Source of the DNA: Gammaproteobacteria bacterium 50_400_T64
GTDB lineage: Bacteria; Pseudomonadota; Gammaproteobacteria; Pseudomonadales; Porticoccaceae
Direction: 5' to 3'
NCBI GenBank assembly: GCA_002162755.1
Contig: MAAS01000029.1
Coordinates: 99,033 to 163,032 of the forward strand
Length of the DNA: 64,000 bases
Shown here piece by piece: positions 42,798 to 51,563 of this stretch. The notes below the pieces were generated by a model. It saw only the letters and a list, made by a program, of their open reading frames with translations, ran no database searches and was not told the origin of the DNA. A program made the position numbers and the translations under genes. Positions within the stretch are counted from its first letter, which is position 1; each line of letters opens with the position of its first letter.

Positions 42798-43868
42798 TTA
42801 GGGCCAATCGCGTGAGGGGCTTAAAAAAGCGCCCCTGCTGAGCAGGCCGAGCTGCCAGAACAGGGCGGCGGCTTTGGGGTCACCTTCCATGGGGAATAAA
42901 ATAATATTGACCGGCACGCCTTTGGGCAGGGTGTTGACCGCGCTTTCAAAGAGCTTGGCGCGCGCTTTGCCCGACACGGTGGATTGACTGGGTTTATGTT
43001 CGCCCTGAGTGGGCAACCCGTCGGTAATGAGGAAGATATTATCCGGGCGCTGAGTAAATGTATTAGCCACCGCAAAGGCGTTAATTAAGCTGGTGCCACC
43101 TGCGGGCAGGGTCGTTTTCAACTGGGCAATGGCGGTATCCATGGTGATATTGTCGGCGGCATCCTGCCATTGTCGGTGACTATTCTTCAGGGCCGGTGTC
43201 GCTTTGGTATTAAAGGTATAAAGCTGGTACTGGCTGCGAGCCGGGAGCTGAGCCACCAGCCATTCGACGGTGCGCAGTGTCCGCTGCCATTTGGGTGACT
43301 GGCGTTTCACCGCATCGCTCATATTGCGCCGCCGCACGACATTAATAATGGTTTCGGCGAGCATGCTGGCAGAGGCATCAACCAGTATCAGCACTCGACT
43401 ACCGCCGAGTTTGAGCCCGGTTAAATACTGTCGATCACCGTCGCCGATAAACTGGCGGGTATCCTGGCTGGCGCCAGCGTCCTCTAATTCCGCTGTTTGT
43501 TGTTCCAGTGTTTCGACCTGCTTACGCAACAGGGCGAGTTGTTGCTCGGGGTCACTTTGGGCGCTGAGTTCGCGTCGGCTGTCGTTAATATCGTCCAGTA
43601 CGCGGTCCGATAAACCCTTTGTTTCAACCAGCCTTTCCTCCACTTCAGCCAGGCTGTTGCGCAGTATTGTGCGTTGGCGTTCGCCGTCTGAAATATCTGC
43701 CTGCAATTGTGCGGCCTCCCACTGCGTGCCCCCGTCGCCTTCGCTGCTAGAAGTGGTGGGGTCATGTTTGAGGATGAGAAACAGTAAAGTCACCGCACCA
43801 AAACCACAGGCCATAATGTCCAGAAAAGACAGGCTAAAGGTATTGAGCTCACGACGTTTACGGGACAT
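42798..43868 (-). CDS. VWA-domain protein with ExbD/TolR-like N-terminal helix (2)
   Basis: A 356-residue protein built like its neighbour: basic N-terminus, helix with SFLDIMACGFGA (Asp17), coiled coil (about 45-125), then VWA with a complete MIDAS (DASASM, GGTSL, LITDGLPT). The two genes are 13 bases apart, and this one overlaps the 453-residue gene by one base (TAATG). Sequence similarity is strong in the helix and weak elsewhere, so this is an old duplication or a heterodimeric pair. I infer partnership with the TolQ-like channel. Confidence 0.82.
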   Translation of the reverse strand: MSRKRRELNTFSLSFLDIMACGFGAVTLLFLILKHDPTTSSSEGDGGTQWEAAQLQADISDGERQRTILRNSLAEVEERLVETKGLSDRVLDDINDSRRELSAQSDPEQQLALLRKQVETLEQQTAELEDAGASQDTRQFIGDGDRQYLTGLKLGGSRVLILVDASASMLAETIINVVRRRNMSDAVKRQSPKWQRTLRTVEWLVAQLPARSQYQLYTFNTKATPALKNSHRQWQDAADNITMDTAIAQLKTTLPAGGTSLINAFAVANTFTQRPDNIFLITDGLPTQGEHKPSQSTVSGKARAKLFESAVNTLPKGVPVNIILFPMEGDPKAAALFWQLGLLSRGAFLSPSRDWP

Positions 43869-45229
43869 TAGCCGACTTCAATCAGCGTTAATGTTTGCCC
43901 GGCGATATGAATGGCATCGCCGCTGCGTAAGTTGTGCCAGTCGCCGTCGCAGGTGATAGCGACTGCGTTATGTCTTTGCTTTAAACTGATAGTCCCCTCG
44001 TTAAGCGTGATTTCGGCTGCAGCCTGTTTGGTTAAATCCTCAGTGGCTTCTGCAGCGATTACGGGTGTGACATCACTGAGTAGTAGTAAGCCCTGGTCCA
44101 GTGCGTAGGCACGATGGCCCCAGAGCAGATGACTTGCCGCGCCTTGTTCCTGTGATGTGAGCGCAGACCCCTGCTTCTCGCCAATCGACGATAAAGCCGG
44201 TAGAGCCGTAATAAAGCGCAATTGTGAATCTGAACTGTTGCTATCGGCTGCGCCGGCGATGGCCTCACCCTGTGCCAAACAGGCGGCAATGGTGGCATCG
44301 GCGGCGAGGGTGACAATGTTGTCGTGCCCGGCAGCTGCCAGGCTGTCGAGTACACCCGGTAGGCTGGCGAGGCGATGGCTGAGCAAGAGGCTGTCATAAG
44401 GTGTGCTGGCCAGCGCTTCTACCAGGCGTTGCCAACGCCGTTGGTTGGCGGCAATAAATTCACTGCGTTGTATGCGCAGGTGGAAGTCCCCCTGGGGCGC
44501 GCTGAGTTCGGCTTCGATTTCGGGTTGCGTGTTGAGCTGGTTTATCCAGCCCGGCAGTCGGTCGTGTAATTGCTGTTCACCAGCAGCGGTGTGCAAAGGG
44601 TCGTAGCGATATTCACGTATAAAACGATCGGCAATAAATTGTGCCCAGGTATCGTGAATCCCCTTTAAAGGAATATCGGGGTATTGGCTGGCCGTTTGTC
44701 GCTGTACCTGCTCGGCGCTGTTTAAGGTGCTTAATACGGTGGTGTGTAACTGAATGTCGGCATGTAACAATTTGCCTTTCAGGCCCGACTGGCTGGCAGC
44801 GGCAACGGCGGCGTCGACCAGGCCCGTCGCATTAAACGGTGAGGCCTTAACCAGGCCGAGTAAAATACCCAGATGCTCCGCCGTGGTATTGCTGGGCATG
44901 GCAAAAATGACTTGCTGGGGTTGCCCCGCATCGGCATAAAGCTGCTGTAGCTGGGCATAGGCCAGATCCGCATGGTGGCGGGCGTGCTGATTACTCATAC
45001 TCAATGGTGACAGGCTGAGCTGGTACCAGAACTGATTAAAACTTTGCTGGGGCTGCAACCAGGCTTGTTGCAGCGCCTGCTCGCCAGTGAGCACGCCGTG
45101 GTTTTGTAGCAGGGCATAACCCGGGCTTGAGGGCGTGGCCTCTACGCGACCGGAGGCATGGCAAAGAATACCGCTGTCGTTTAATTCAATAATCGCTGTA
45201 CTCAAGGTTTCCTCCTTTACCGTTGGCAT
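43868..45229 (-). CDS. Possible actin/Hsp70-fold protein with FHA-like end
   Basis: A 453-residue protein without signal or membrane helix. The family is not recognised with certainty. Two features recall the actin/Hsp70 (ASKHA) fold: an N-terminal strand pair near residues 13-30 with the central segment PQQVIFAMPSNTTAEHLGIL, and, about residues 275-335, a segment like the Hsp70 glycine/adenosine region (SLLLSHRLASLPGVLDSL...AAC.AQGEAI). The last about 60 residues are short strands ending RSGDAIHIAGQTLTLIEV, as in FHA or related beta folds. Canonical phosphate-binding glycines are not obvious, so ATP binding is doubtful. It lies 11 bases after the channel gene. Confidence 0.6.
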   Translation of the reverse strand: MPTVKEETLSTAIIELNDSGILCHASGRVEATPSSPGYALLQNHGVLTGEQALQQAWLQPQQSFNQFWYQLSLSPLSMSNQHARHHADLAYAQLQQLYADAGQPQQVIFAMPSNTTAEHLGILLGLVKASPFNATGLVDAAVAAASQSGLKGKLLHADIQLHTTVLSTLNSAEQVQRQTASQYPDIPLKGIHDTWAQFIADRFIREYRYDPLHTAAGEQQLHDRLPGWINQLNTQPEIEAELSAPQGDFHLRIQRSEFIAANQRRWQRLVEALASTPYDSLLLSHRLASLPGVLDSLAAAGHDNIVTLAADATIAACLAQGEAIAGAADSNSSDSQLRFITALPALSSIGEKQGSALTSQEQGAASHLLWGHRAYALDQGLLLLSDVTPVIAAEATEDLTKQAAAEITLNEGTISLKQRHNAVAITCDGDWHNLRSGDAIHIAGQTLTLIEVG

Positions 45230-45240
45230 TTATGCATCGG

Positions 45241-46059
45241 CTAGTCAGCCTTTAAATGGCGCAGTAAATTTTGATCACAGTAATTGTGAATATCCAGTAC
45301 TTGCCTCTCCTGTAACAACTGTAATTGGTGCATGCAAAACATCACCACGATACTGATCACCAGTGCGATGTAGGTGGAGTTAAACGCCACGCCCAGGCTT
45401 GACGTTACGCCGACAATATCGCCCTGCACTGCGCGGTGAGCCTGGCTGAGGGCTTCACCAATACCGCGGACTGTGCCGATAAAGCCAATGGAGGGAATCG
45501 CCCAGGCGATGTAGCGCACCATGGAAAGCTCGGAGTCGAGCCGATCAGACTCGCTATCGCAAACATCGCTGATGGCACTGGATACGTCCTGAATATTGCG
45601 CGTTGCGCCAAAGCGTTGCAGACCGGCGAGCAGTGCTCGCGCCAGTAGAAATCCGCGCTGCTGTTGGGGCAGGGCCTCCAGCGGGCGAGATAATTGCCGG
45701 GCATCTTCGGGCAGTACCCGGTTACCCTCACCAATTTGCAGCAGGGACTGCTGTAATAATTGTCGTTCGCCCAATGCGCGCCGGGCTTTAAAACCCATAA
45801 TGGCCGTCGACCAGATCAGCAGAATAAAGCAGGTTTCCTGCTCGTAATCTTTGACCACTGTATAAAACGAACGCTCTGCAACGATGGTTTGCCCAGCCGC
45901 TTCGCGGGCGAGTTGCTCTTCCATAATCGCTGCGGCATTGGGGCGAATCAGTGTTAGATAGATGGTGTGTACGACAATGACCGCCGCGAGCAGGGCGAAA
46001 ACCTGGTAAAGAAATTCGCTGGAGAGCTGGCTGTTAATATTTTTACTGTTCGTGCTCAT
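45241..46059 (-). CDS. TolQ/ExbB/MotA-family proton channel
   Basis: A 272-residue inner-membrane protein with helices near residues 17-40, 75-92, 183-203 and 224-245. The MotA/TolQ/ExbB signature is clear: SIGFIGTVRGIGEAL (about 191-205), followed by the region VTSSLGVAFNSTYIALVISIVVMF. Such proteins form pentameric channels that use the proton gradient to move periplasmic partners. The candidate partners are the two VWA proteins encoded 3' of it. No TolA or TonB homologue and no flagellar gene is nearby. It is unlikely to be flagellar. Confidence 0.9.
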   Translation of the reverse strand: MSTNSKNINSQLSSEFLYQVFALLAAVIVVHTIYLTLIRPNAAAIMEEQLAREAAGQTIVAERSFYTVVKDYEQETCFILLIWSTAIMGFKARRALGERQLLQQSLLQIGEGNRVLPEDARQLSRPLEALPQQQRGFLLARALLAGLQRFGATRNIQDVSSAISDVCDSESDRLDSELSMVRYIAWAIPSIGFIGTVRGIGEALSQAHRAVQGDIVGVTSSLGVAFNSTYIALVISIVVMFCMHQLQLLQERQVLDIHNYCDQNLLRHLKAD

Positions 46060-46142
46060 GTTAAATCCAGTGGGCTTTGGCCCGGATAATAATTAAGTTG
46101 AAATAGTCCTTAAATCTAGTTATTAATAAAATCCATAAAGGA

Positions 46143-46481
46143 TTAAATGTCGACCGGAAAGGGCACGGAATAATCTTCCGATATTTCTTCGCTGGGTTTA
46201 AAGCCAGAGATCTTCCTGGTTTTAGAAGGTTGTGTTTTAGCAGACTGTTTTTTAGGCTCTGGTTTTTTTTCTGGGCTTGATACTTTGTTATCTTCGCTGC
46301 TGCTATCTTCACTACTGCTATCTTTACTACTGTTGGTTTCAGTCTGTGGCTTTTCTTCGTCTGAGGCTAGGGTGTTTATAGCTAGAGTGTTTATAAATAG
46401 TGTCAAAGCGATTAATAAAAACAGTTTTATTATTGCCGATGAATAATATTTAAAAAATGCATTACTTATTTTTGTTCGCAT
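46143..46481 (-). CDS. Small secreted low-complexity protein ending FPVDI
   Basis: A 112-residue protein with an N-terminal hydrophobic segment (about 18-38, signal peptide or anchor), then a Ser/Glu/Lys/Pro-rich unstructured region, and a C-terminal segment GFKPSEEISEDYSVPFPVDI. That end resembles short C-terminal motifs of other small secreted proteins of marine gammaproteobacteria. Function unknown. It lies 17 bases after the PEGA/SUMF1 gene within the envelope operon. Confidence 0.7.
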   Translation of the reverse strand: MRTKISNAFFKYYSSAIIKLFLLIALTLFINTLAINTLASDEEKPQTETNSSKDSSSEDSSSEDNKVSSPEKKPEPKKQSAKTQPSKTRKISGFKPSEEISEDYSVPFPVDI

Positions 46482-46498
46482 AATGTTTAGTTTCTGCC

Positions 46499-48667
46499 TT
46501 ATTCAGCGTAACGGGCAATGCGAAAACCCAGGTCGTCTCGGGCACTATCGCTGTAGTCGCGATAGGACAAACGCAATTCTGTCAGGCCACTGTGTCGCCA
46601 GCTGGCACCGCGAACAATTTTAAATTGGCCTTTAGTTGGGCCAACGGGGTCGCTTGCTACGCCACCAGCAGCGCTCGCTGCAATACTGTAATAGTCGTTA
46701 ACCCACTCCGCGACATTGCCGCCCATATCGTACAGACCTTTGTTATTGGCAATTAGACTAGCCACTGGGGCGGAGACGGCAAAGCCATCATTGTAGCCCT
46801 TGAGTACGCGGGGCAGAATTTTCGCAGCACTTCTATCGGCAATATTGCTGGTCTTTTTTGTCGGCAAACGTTTTTGGCCCCAGGGGAATTTTGCCATGCT
46901 GCCTTTTTGCCAGCGTGCGGCCCAGGCCCATTCGGCCTCTGTGGGTAGTCGATAACCCGTCGAGCCCGTCGCGTAGCTGGTGATGTCGCCCTTTTCTTCA
47001 AGATAAAAAGGCGCTAAACCCTGTTGCTGACTCAGCCAGTTACAAAAGCGTGCGGCACTGGCCCAGGTGACGCTAACCACGGGCTGGTTCAGTTGGTTGA
47101 GGGTGTTACCACTGGCGTGATTGGAGCTGTGCTCCCGCTGAAACTGGTGATACTGCTGGTTCGTTACTTCGGTGCTGGCCAGATAAAAAGGCCGCTGCAG
47201 TTTTACCTGTCGCTGAATTTCATTGGCGCGGCGGCCCTGCTCACGGCGTGATGCACCGAGGGTAAACGTTGTATTGGGGCGAAACAGTTTTAATGTTTGT
47301 CCACTGGGGGCAGTGATCGTGTTGGGAATACTGGCGGAGCGGGTTTGTGCCACTGTATTTAAATGAACGCGCAGTGTGCGCTCTACACCCGGTTGCGGTG
47401 TGAGCGTTGCGAAGTGGCTGGTGTAACCAGCTTTGCGAATTTCGATACGCTGGGGTCGGGCCAGTAGTTTGAGGCTTTGGTTGGCGCGGCCCTTTGCGAC
47501 GCCGTTAATATAAAGCCTGGCATCAGCGGGTTGCGCGCTAATTTTCAGTTTTCCGAGCTTCGGTTTGAGAGTGATTTTTAGTTCGCGCTGCTCACCCGAG
47601 GCAATGCTCAAGCTGCGAGTGGCGGGGTAGTAGCCATTGAGAGTGAGCTGTAATTGCTGCGGGCTGTCGGGCGCTAGCGCTATCTGTAAAGGGGTCGTCC
47701 CCAGATAATTACCGTTATGGGTAATGCCTGCACCTTGAGGTTGAGAGTCGAAGACCAAAACACCATCCGCTGGCTGCAGTTTAATTAAGGGCCATTCCCG
47801 CTGTTCGCCCGCAGGCACACTCAAGATTTGTTGCCACTCTTTGTGGCCGGACAGTTGCAGTGTTACGCCTTCGCCACTTTCAAGAAGTTCTATTTGCAGA
47901 GGTGTGCGTCCCTGACTTTTACCGTTGACTAGAATGTCGGCCCCGGCGGGCTTTGAGTTGATGTGCAGCTGACCCCAGGCGGGCTGTAAATCAATCGAGA
48001 TTTGCTGGGTAATATCCAGCCCCTCCACATCGATGGGGATGCTTTGGGAGAAGTAGCGCTCCGCTTCGGCTTGCAAGATATAGCTGCCCGCAGGAATATC
48101 TCGCAGGGTGAGGGGTGTTTCGCCCTGCCAATTAAGGGTAACGGGCGGGGTGCCACTGCTTTCAGCAAGTGCTGGCGTGGCATATTGCAGATTGATTTTC
48201 GCAGGGGTGACTAGAGAGCTAATGGCCAGATGGCCAGGCATTTTTTCCAGCGTCAGCGAGTAAGTTTGCTGATCTCCTTTGTTAACCAATAATGGTTGTT
48301 GTGATTGAAAATAACCCGGGGCATTGAGCAGCACCTGAAACTCGCCGGGACGCAGTAAATAGCGCCCACCGAGATGAAAGGACAGGCCGCCGGAAACTTC
48401 AACCGTAGCTGTGGGTGGAGAGGGCTTTAACTCCACCGAACGGGCCGTGAGTAAAAACCAGAGCAGGGCCGCGGCAATACACAGTGAGACGGCGATGAGT
48501 GTCGGTAGTGGACGCAGTTGTGGGCGTCGACTTTTTTGGCTGCCACCCACCGGGGTAAAGTCGATGGGTGTTATTTCTGGACTAGGAGTTTCAAGACTGG
48601 GCGTTTGGGGGCTGGGCGTTTCAGACGAGTAGCTTTCCGTATTATTGCCAGTATTATTATCCGTCAT
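46499..48667 (-). CDS. PEGA-repeat protein with SUMF1 (FGE-sulfatase-like) domain
   Basis: A 722-residue single-pass protein. Residues 1-55 are a Pro/Ser/Thr-rich cytoplasmic tail and one helix spans about 54-75. Then follow several PEGA-type beta repeats (clear copies begin GQLHINSKPAGADILVNG, GVLVFDSQPQGAGI and GKLKISAQPADARLYING). The last about 250 residues are a SUMF1/formylglycine-generating-type domain (YRLPTEAEWAWAARW, GNVAEWVND, GFRIARYAE). The cysteine pair used by true FGE enzymes is absent from this end, so the domain is probably a structural or binding module. It overlaps the TPR gene by one base. Confidence 0.9.
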   Translation of the reverse strand: MTDNNTGNNTESYSSETPSPQTPSLETPSPEITPIDFTPVGGSQKSRRPQLRPLPTLIAVSLCIAAALLWFLLTARSVELKPSPPTATVEVSGGLSFHLGGRYLLRPGEFQVLLNAPGYFQSQQPLLVNKGDQQTYSLTLEKMPGHLAISSLVTPAKINLQYATPALAESSGTPPVTLNWQGETPLTLRDIPAGSYILQAEAERYFSQSIPIDVEGLDITQQISIDLQPAWGQLHINSKPAGADILVNGKSQGRTPLQIELLESGEGVTLQLSGHKEWQQILSVPAGEQREWPLIKLQPADGVLVFDSQPQGAGITHNGNYLGTTPLQIALAPDSPQQLQLTLNGYYPATRSLSIASGEQRELKITLKPKLGKLKISAQPADARLYINGVAKGRANQSLKLLARPQRIEIRKAGYTSHFATLTPQPGVERTLRVHLNTVAQTRSASIPNTITAPSGQTLKLFRPNTTFTLGASRREQGRRANEIQRQVKLQRPFYLASTEVTNQQYHQFQREHSSNHASGNTLNQLNQPVVSVTWASAARFCNWLSQQQGLAPFYLEEKGDITSYATGSTGYRLPTEAEWAWAARWQKGSMAKFPWGQKRLPTKKTSNIADRSAAKILPRVLKGYNDGFAVSAPVASLIANNKGLYDMGGNVAEWVNDYYSIAASAAGGVASDPVGPTKGQFKIVRGASWRHSGLTELRLSYRDYSDSARDDLGFRIARYAE

Positions 48668-50283
48668 TAAATCGTTTCACCACATTGTACGACGACGGGT
48701 GCGGTGTTGGCGCCCAGTACCGTAAATTCTACCCGCACATCGCGGTAGCCAGAGCGTATCCCTTCAGCGATATATTTGCCGGGTTTTAATTGCAGCGTCT
48801 TTTCTGTGAAGGGTGGGAATTCACCCAGCTTGAAAATACTGACACGGGTGAGGTTGTCAGAGCGCAGCACCACGGTTTGTGGTTTTTGTGCATTGACCAG
48901 TATTTGGCGCAGTGAATTAATTTGTTGTTTGAGCCGCTGGCCGCCCTGGGAAATTTGTTGCGCATCGGCAAGATTTTGCTGGGCCTCACGGAAGACGGCT
49001 GGGCTGGCGAGACGCAGGGGCTGGTGAATAAACGTTTCCAATTTGGTATCAAGCTGCGCCCTGGCAGTACTGCGAATTTTACCCACAGTGGCCGCAGTAA
49101 CAGCGGAATCGCGAGCAAGGATTTTATTATAAGTATCGAGGGCAGCCTGCCACTGTTCTTTGCTTTCTGCGTGTTGAGCCTTGTTGAGCAAGCGGGCAAT
49201 GGCTCGTTGAGCGATTTCATTATCGACCTGTGCCAGCGCACTTTGTGCGACAGCCGACTGGGGTTTGATGCGTAAGGCTTGCGTAAAATGTTTGCGGGCA
49301 GTACTGAGTTCGCCACTGTGCAGGTGCTGAAAACCTCGATTAATCGCCGCCTGGAACTGCTCGTCACTGAGTAACTTCTGAGCCTCTTCCTGCCCCGCAA
49401 GGGCGGCTTCGAATAGCGGGTCGAGATTCAAGGCTTGCGTGTATTCAGTCAGTGCAGCGGCATAATCGCCGTTAATTTGCAGAGCCTTACCGCGTTCGGT
49501 GGCAGCGAAAACGTCGGGCAGACTAGTGCCGCGTTGTTTGCCCTGTAAAGCCTGGGGGTGGTTCGGGTCAATCAGCAGTACTTGATCAAATGCCTGTTCC
49601 GCAAGTTCGGCCTGCCCCTGATTAATTGCCGCCAAACCCTGGGTGAGCAGTAAATCGATACGTGGCTCACGCTCGGCTTCGAGTTTGTCGAGCTGGGTCT
49701 CGGCACTTGCGTAGTGTTCAATAGCCGCTTTGAATTCGCGCTCGCGGTAAAGCTTGTCGCCCTCAGCGGCGACTGCCAGTGCTTGCTGATATTCCTCGTC
49801 CGCCCACTGCTGAATATTAATGGCTTCTAGTGTTTGTTGCTTTGCCAGCACTCTGGCGAGAATATCCTGGGCAGTGCGCCGGGCGGCAGCGAGCTGGGCT
49901 TTCTCAAAGGGACTTTTTTCGAGCAGTGGTGTGGCCGTGCTCTGTTCGGCAGTGGTGAGGCGCGTTTTGCTATCGGTCGACCGGGGATCAAAAACCGTGA
50001 TGACAAGTAGTAACAATACGCAGGCTACGGCGACCAGTATCGCAATATAAATCCAGCGGCGGGAGGGGTTATTAATCCCGATGTTCTTAAGATCAGAGCT
50101 CTCAAACTCAGCGCTATCGCTCTCTGTGCTTGAAGAACCGATAGAAAAACCATCGGCCGGTTCAGTATTGGCGGCGGGTTTGGGCGCTTGGGTGAGCTGA
50201 ATATCAGTGGGCTTGATAGGCTCAAAATTATTGTTGATGTCGGGAGTACGGTCGGTATTGTTGTCGTCATTATTGTCGGGCAT
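48667..50283 (-). CDS. Membrane-anchored TPR protein
   Basis: A 538-residue protein with a helix near residues 77-98 (YIAILVAVACVLLLLVITVF) and, after it, TPR-like repeats from about residue 150 to 420 (for example YASAETQLDKLE, DQVLLIDPNHPQALQGK, YTQALNLDPLFEAALAGQ, HFTQALRIKPQSAVAQS). A beta-rich end resembles PEGA (KTLQLKPGKYIAEGIRSGYRDV). The N-terminus is acidic and probably cytoplasmic. It lies two bases after the 425-residue lipoprotein gene and one-base-overlaps the PEGA/SUMF1 gene. I infer a scaffold. Confidence 0.85.
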   Translation of the reverse strand: MPDNNDDNNTDRTPDINNNFEPIKPTDIQLTQAPKPAANTEPADGFSIGSSSTESDSAEFESSDLKNIGINNPSRRWIYIAILVAVACVLLLLVITVFDPRSTDSKTRLTTAEQSTATPLLEKSPFEKAQLAAARRTAQDILARVLAKQQTLEAINIQQWADEEYQQALAVAAEGDKLYREREFKAAIEHYASAETQLDKLEAEREPRIDLLLTQGLAAINQGQAELAEQAFDQVLLIDPNHPQALQGKQRGTSLPDVFAATERGKALQINGDYAAALTEYTQALNLDPLFEAALAGQEEAQKLLSDEQFQAAINRGFQHLHSGELSTARKHFTQALRIKPQSAVAQSALAQVDNEIAQRAIARLLNKAQHAESKEQWQAALDTYNKILARDSAVTAATVGKIRSTARAQLDTKLETFIHQPLRLASPAVFREAQQNLADAQQISQGGQRLKQQINSLRQILVNAQKPQTVVLRSDNLTRVSIFKLGEFPPFTEKTLQLKPGKYIAEGIRSGYRDVRVEFTVLGANTAPVVVQCGETI

Positions 50284-50285
50284 TA

Positions 50286-51563
50286 CTAAAGGTTTTGCTC
50301 CGCGTTGCCTGTTGCGGGCGCGGCACTTTGTAGCGTTGTGCCTCGCTCAGCCGCGTAGATTTTTTGTAACAATTCTTTCCACTGGGAATACTGCGCCTGA
50401 ACATTGCCGTTAAGGGTGATGGTTTGATCTTCCAGCGTTACGGTGCGCGGCTCCACTTCCGTTTGCAGGGATTCACCCAGCTCGGCCAGGGCTTCAATGT
50501 GTATTTGCACCTCGCCTTTCTTTGCCAGCCCACTTTTAACTAACAGTGCGCCACTGCCGATAGCCACTGCACCAGCGGCTCGTGTCGCACTGCTACTGCT
50601 ACCAGCGGCAACGATGCCGGCAATAACGGTGACGATGCCGCCAATGGTGCGCTCCCGCGATTGACGCTTCAGGTGGCGAGTGACGAGTACTTCATCGTAA
50701 TTTTGTGCGCGCCAGCTTTGGTAAGGTGCTTCCATTTGCAGTGAAAAGGCATCGTAATATTCCTGAGTGGTATCGACGAACAGATAGTCGCGTTCGCGAA
50801 TACGCTGTATGCGTTGCAGGATGGGGTCGTTAGTGGCGGGCAGACGCTTGATTTTAAGTACGCCCTTGCGGTCGGCCTCTATGTGCTGGTCAAAAGCGTC
50901 GGGGCTGAAATCTTTAGCAAAACGCAGCGTAGAAATATTACGCAGACTCGTCGCCTCTTTGCTGCTCAGGGTTTTGCGGTATTCCACAAGGTCGTTGGCT
51001 ATGCGGTTAAATAAGCCTTGAAACGGGTCGCGGTGCAGGGTATTACGGCGGTCATAGGCGTACTTGCTGGCTTCCTGCTTGTAGCTTCTTTGGTACCACT
51101 GTTGGCCTGAGGTATCGCTGACCGTAATGCCCAGTTCGATTTTCTCACCGTCAGAGTGGAGGATGATGCCCTCGACATAGACATCGGTGATGACATCGCT
51201 GCTCGGCAGCACACGCACGGCACCCCAGGCGGTGCTGTCCTGAATGGTGCGGGCGAGCTGGTTGGCAAGGTAGTGGCCCTCGGCAACGCGCACGGCAGGC
51301 AGCACAATGTCTGCCTGCTTGTCGCTCAATTCATCCAGCCCGGGATCAAAAGCCATCACCCCAAGGTCGAGCAACTCAGCTTCGGCAATATCTTCATTCT
51401 CGAGTTGCAGGGGTGTGTAGGTGGTGGACTTAACCTGAATGGGGGCATTGCAGGCCGTTAGCAATAAACATGAAAACAGACAGAGACTAAGGCAGCGGAC
51501 TGCTTTGGACAGAGTTTCATGCATTGTTGTTAAGCTCTTAATTAAGGGCATTAATTCGCTCAT
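50286..51563 (-). CDS. Lipoprotein with glycine-zipper-like segment (425 aa)
   Basis: The signal peptide ends in a lipobox (LLTAC, Cys38 from the first ATG; a later Met14 start is also possible). The N-terminal half resembles beta-rich outer-membrane-associated lipoproteins. The segment TIGGIVTVIAGIVAAGSSS...AAGAVAIGSGALLV (about 310-350) is glycine/alanine-rich and hydrophobic, of glycine-zipper type. Function unknown. The start overlaps the end of the next upstream gene by four bases. Confidence 0.82.
   Translation of the reverse strand: MSELMPLIKSLTTMHETLSKAVRCLSLCLFSCLLLTACNAPIQVKSTTYTPLQLENEDIAEAELLDLGVMAFDPGLDELSDKQADIVLPAVRVAEGHYLANQLARTIQDSTAWGAVRVLPSSDVITDVYVEGIILHSDGEKIELGITVSDTSGQQWYQRSYKQEASKYAYDRRNTLHRDPFQGLFNRIANDLVEYRKTLSSKEATSLRNISTLRFAKDFSPDAFDQHIEADRKGVLKIKRLPATNDPILQRIQRIRERDYLFVDTTQEYYDAFSLQMEAPYQSWRAQNYDEVLVTRHLKRQSRERTIGGIVTVIAGIVAAGSSSSATRAAGAVAIGSGALLVKSGLAKKGEVQIHIEALAELGESLQTEVEPRTVTLEDQTITLNGNVQAQYSQWKELLQKIYAAERGTTLQSAAPATGNAEQNL

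Noticed and set aside
43270-43956. 228-codon plus-strand open frame opposite the second VWA gene
   Set aside because: Serine/arginine-rich antisense shadow of a gene with clear domain motifs.
41783-46059. Zorya-type anti-phage system
   Set aside because: A MotA-like channel is present, but no ZorB-type OmpA domain, helicase or nuclease partner is encoded; the neighbours are lipoproteins and scaffold proteins.
41783-46059. Tol-Pal or flagellar stator cluster
   Set aside because: There is no TolA, TolB, Pal or flagellar gene, and the channel partners are VWA proteins, not classic TolR or MotB.
46499-48667. Active sulfatase-modifying (formylglycine-generating) enzyme
   Set aside because: The cysteine pair near the C-terminus is absent and no sulfatase gene is nearby.
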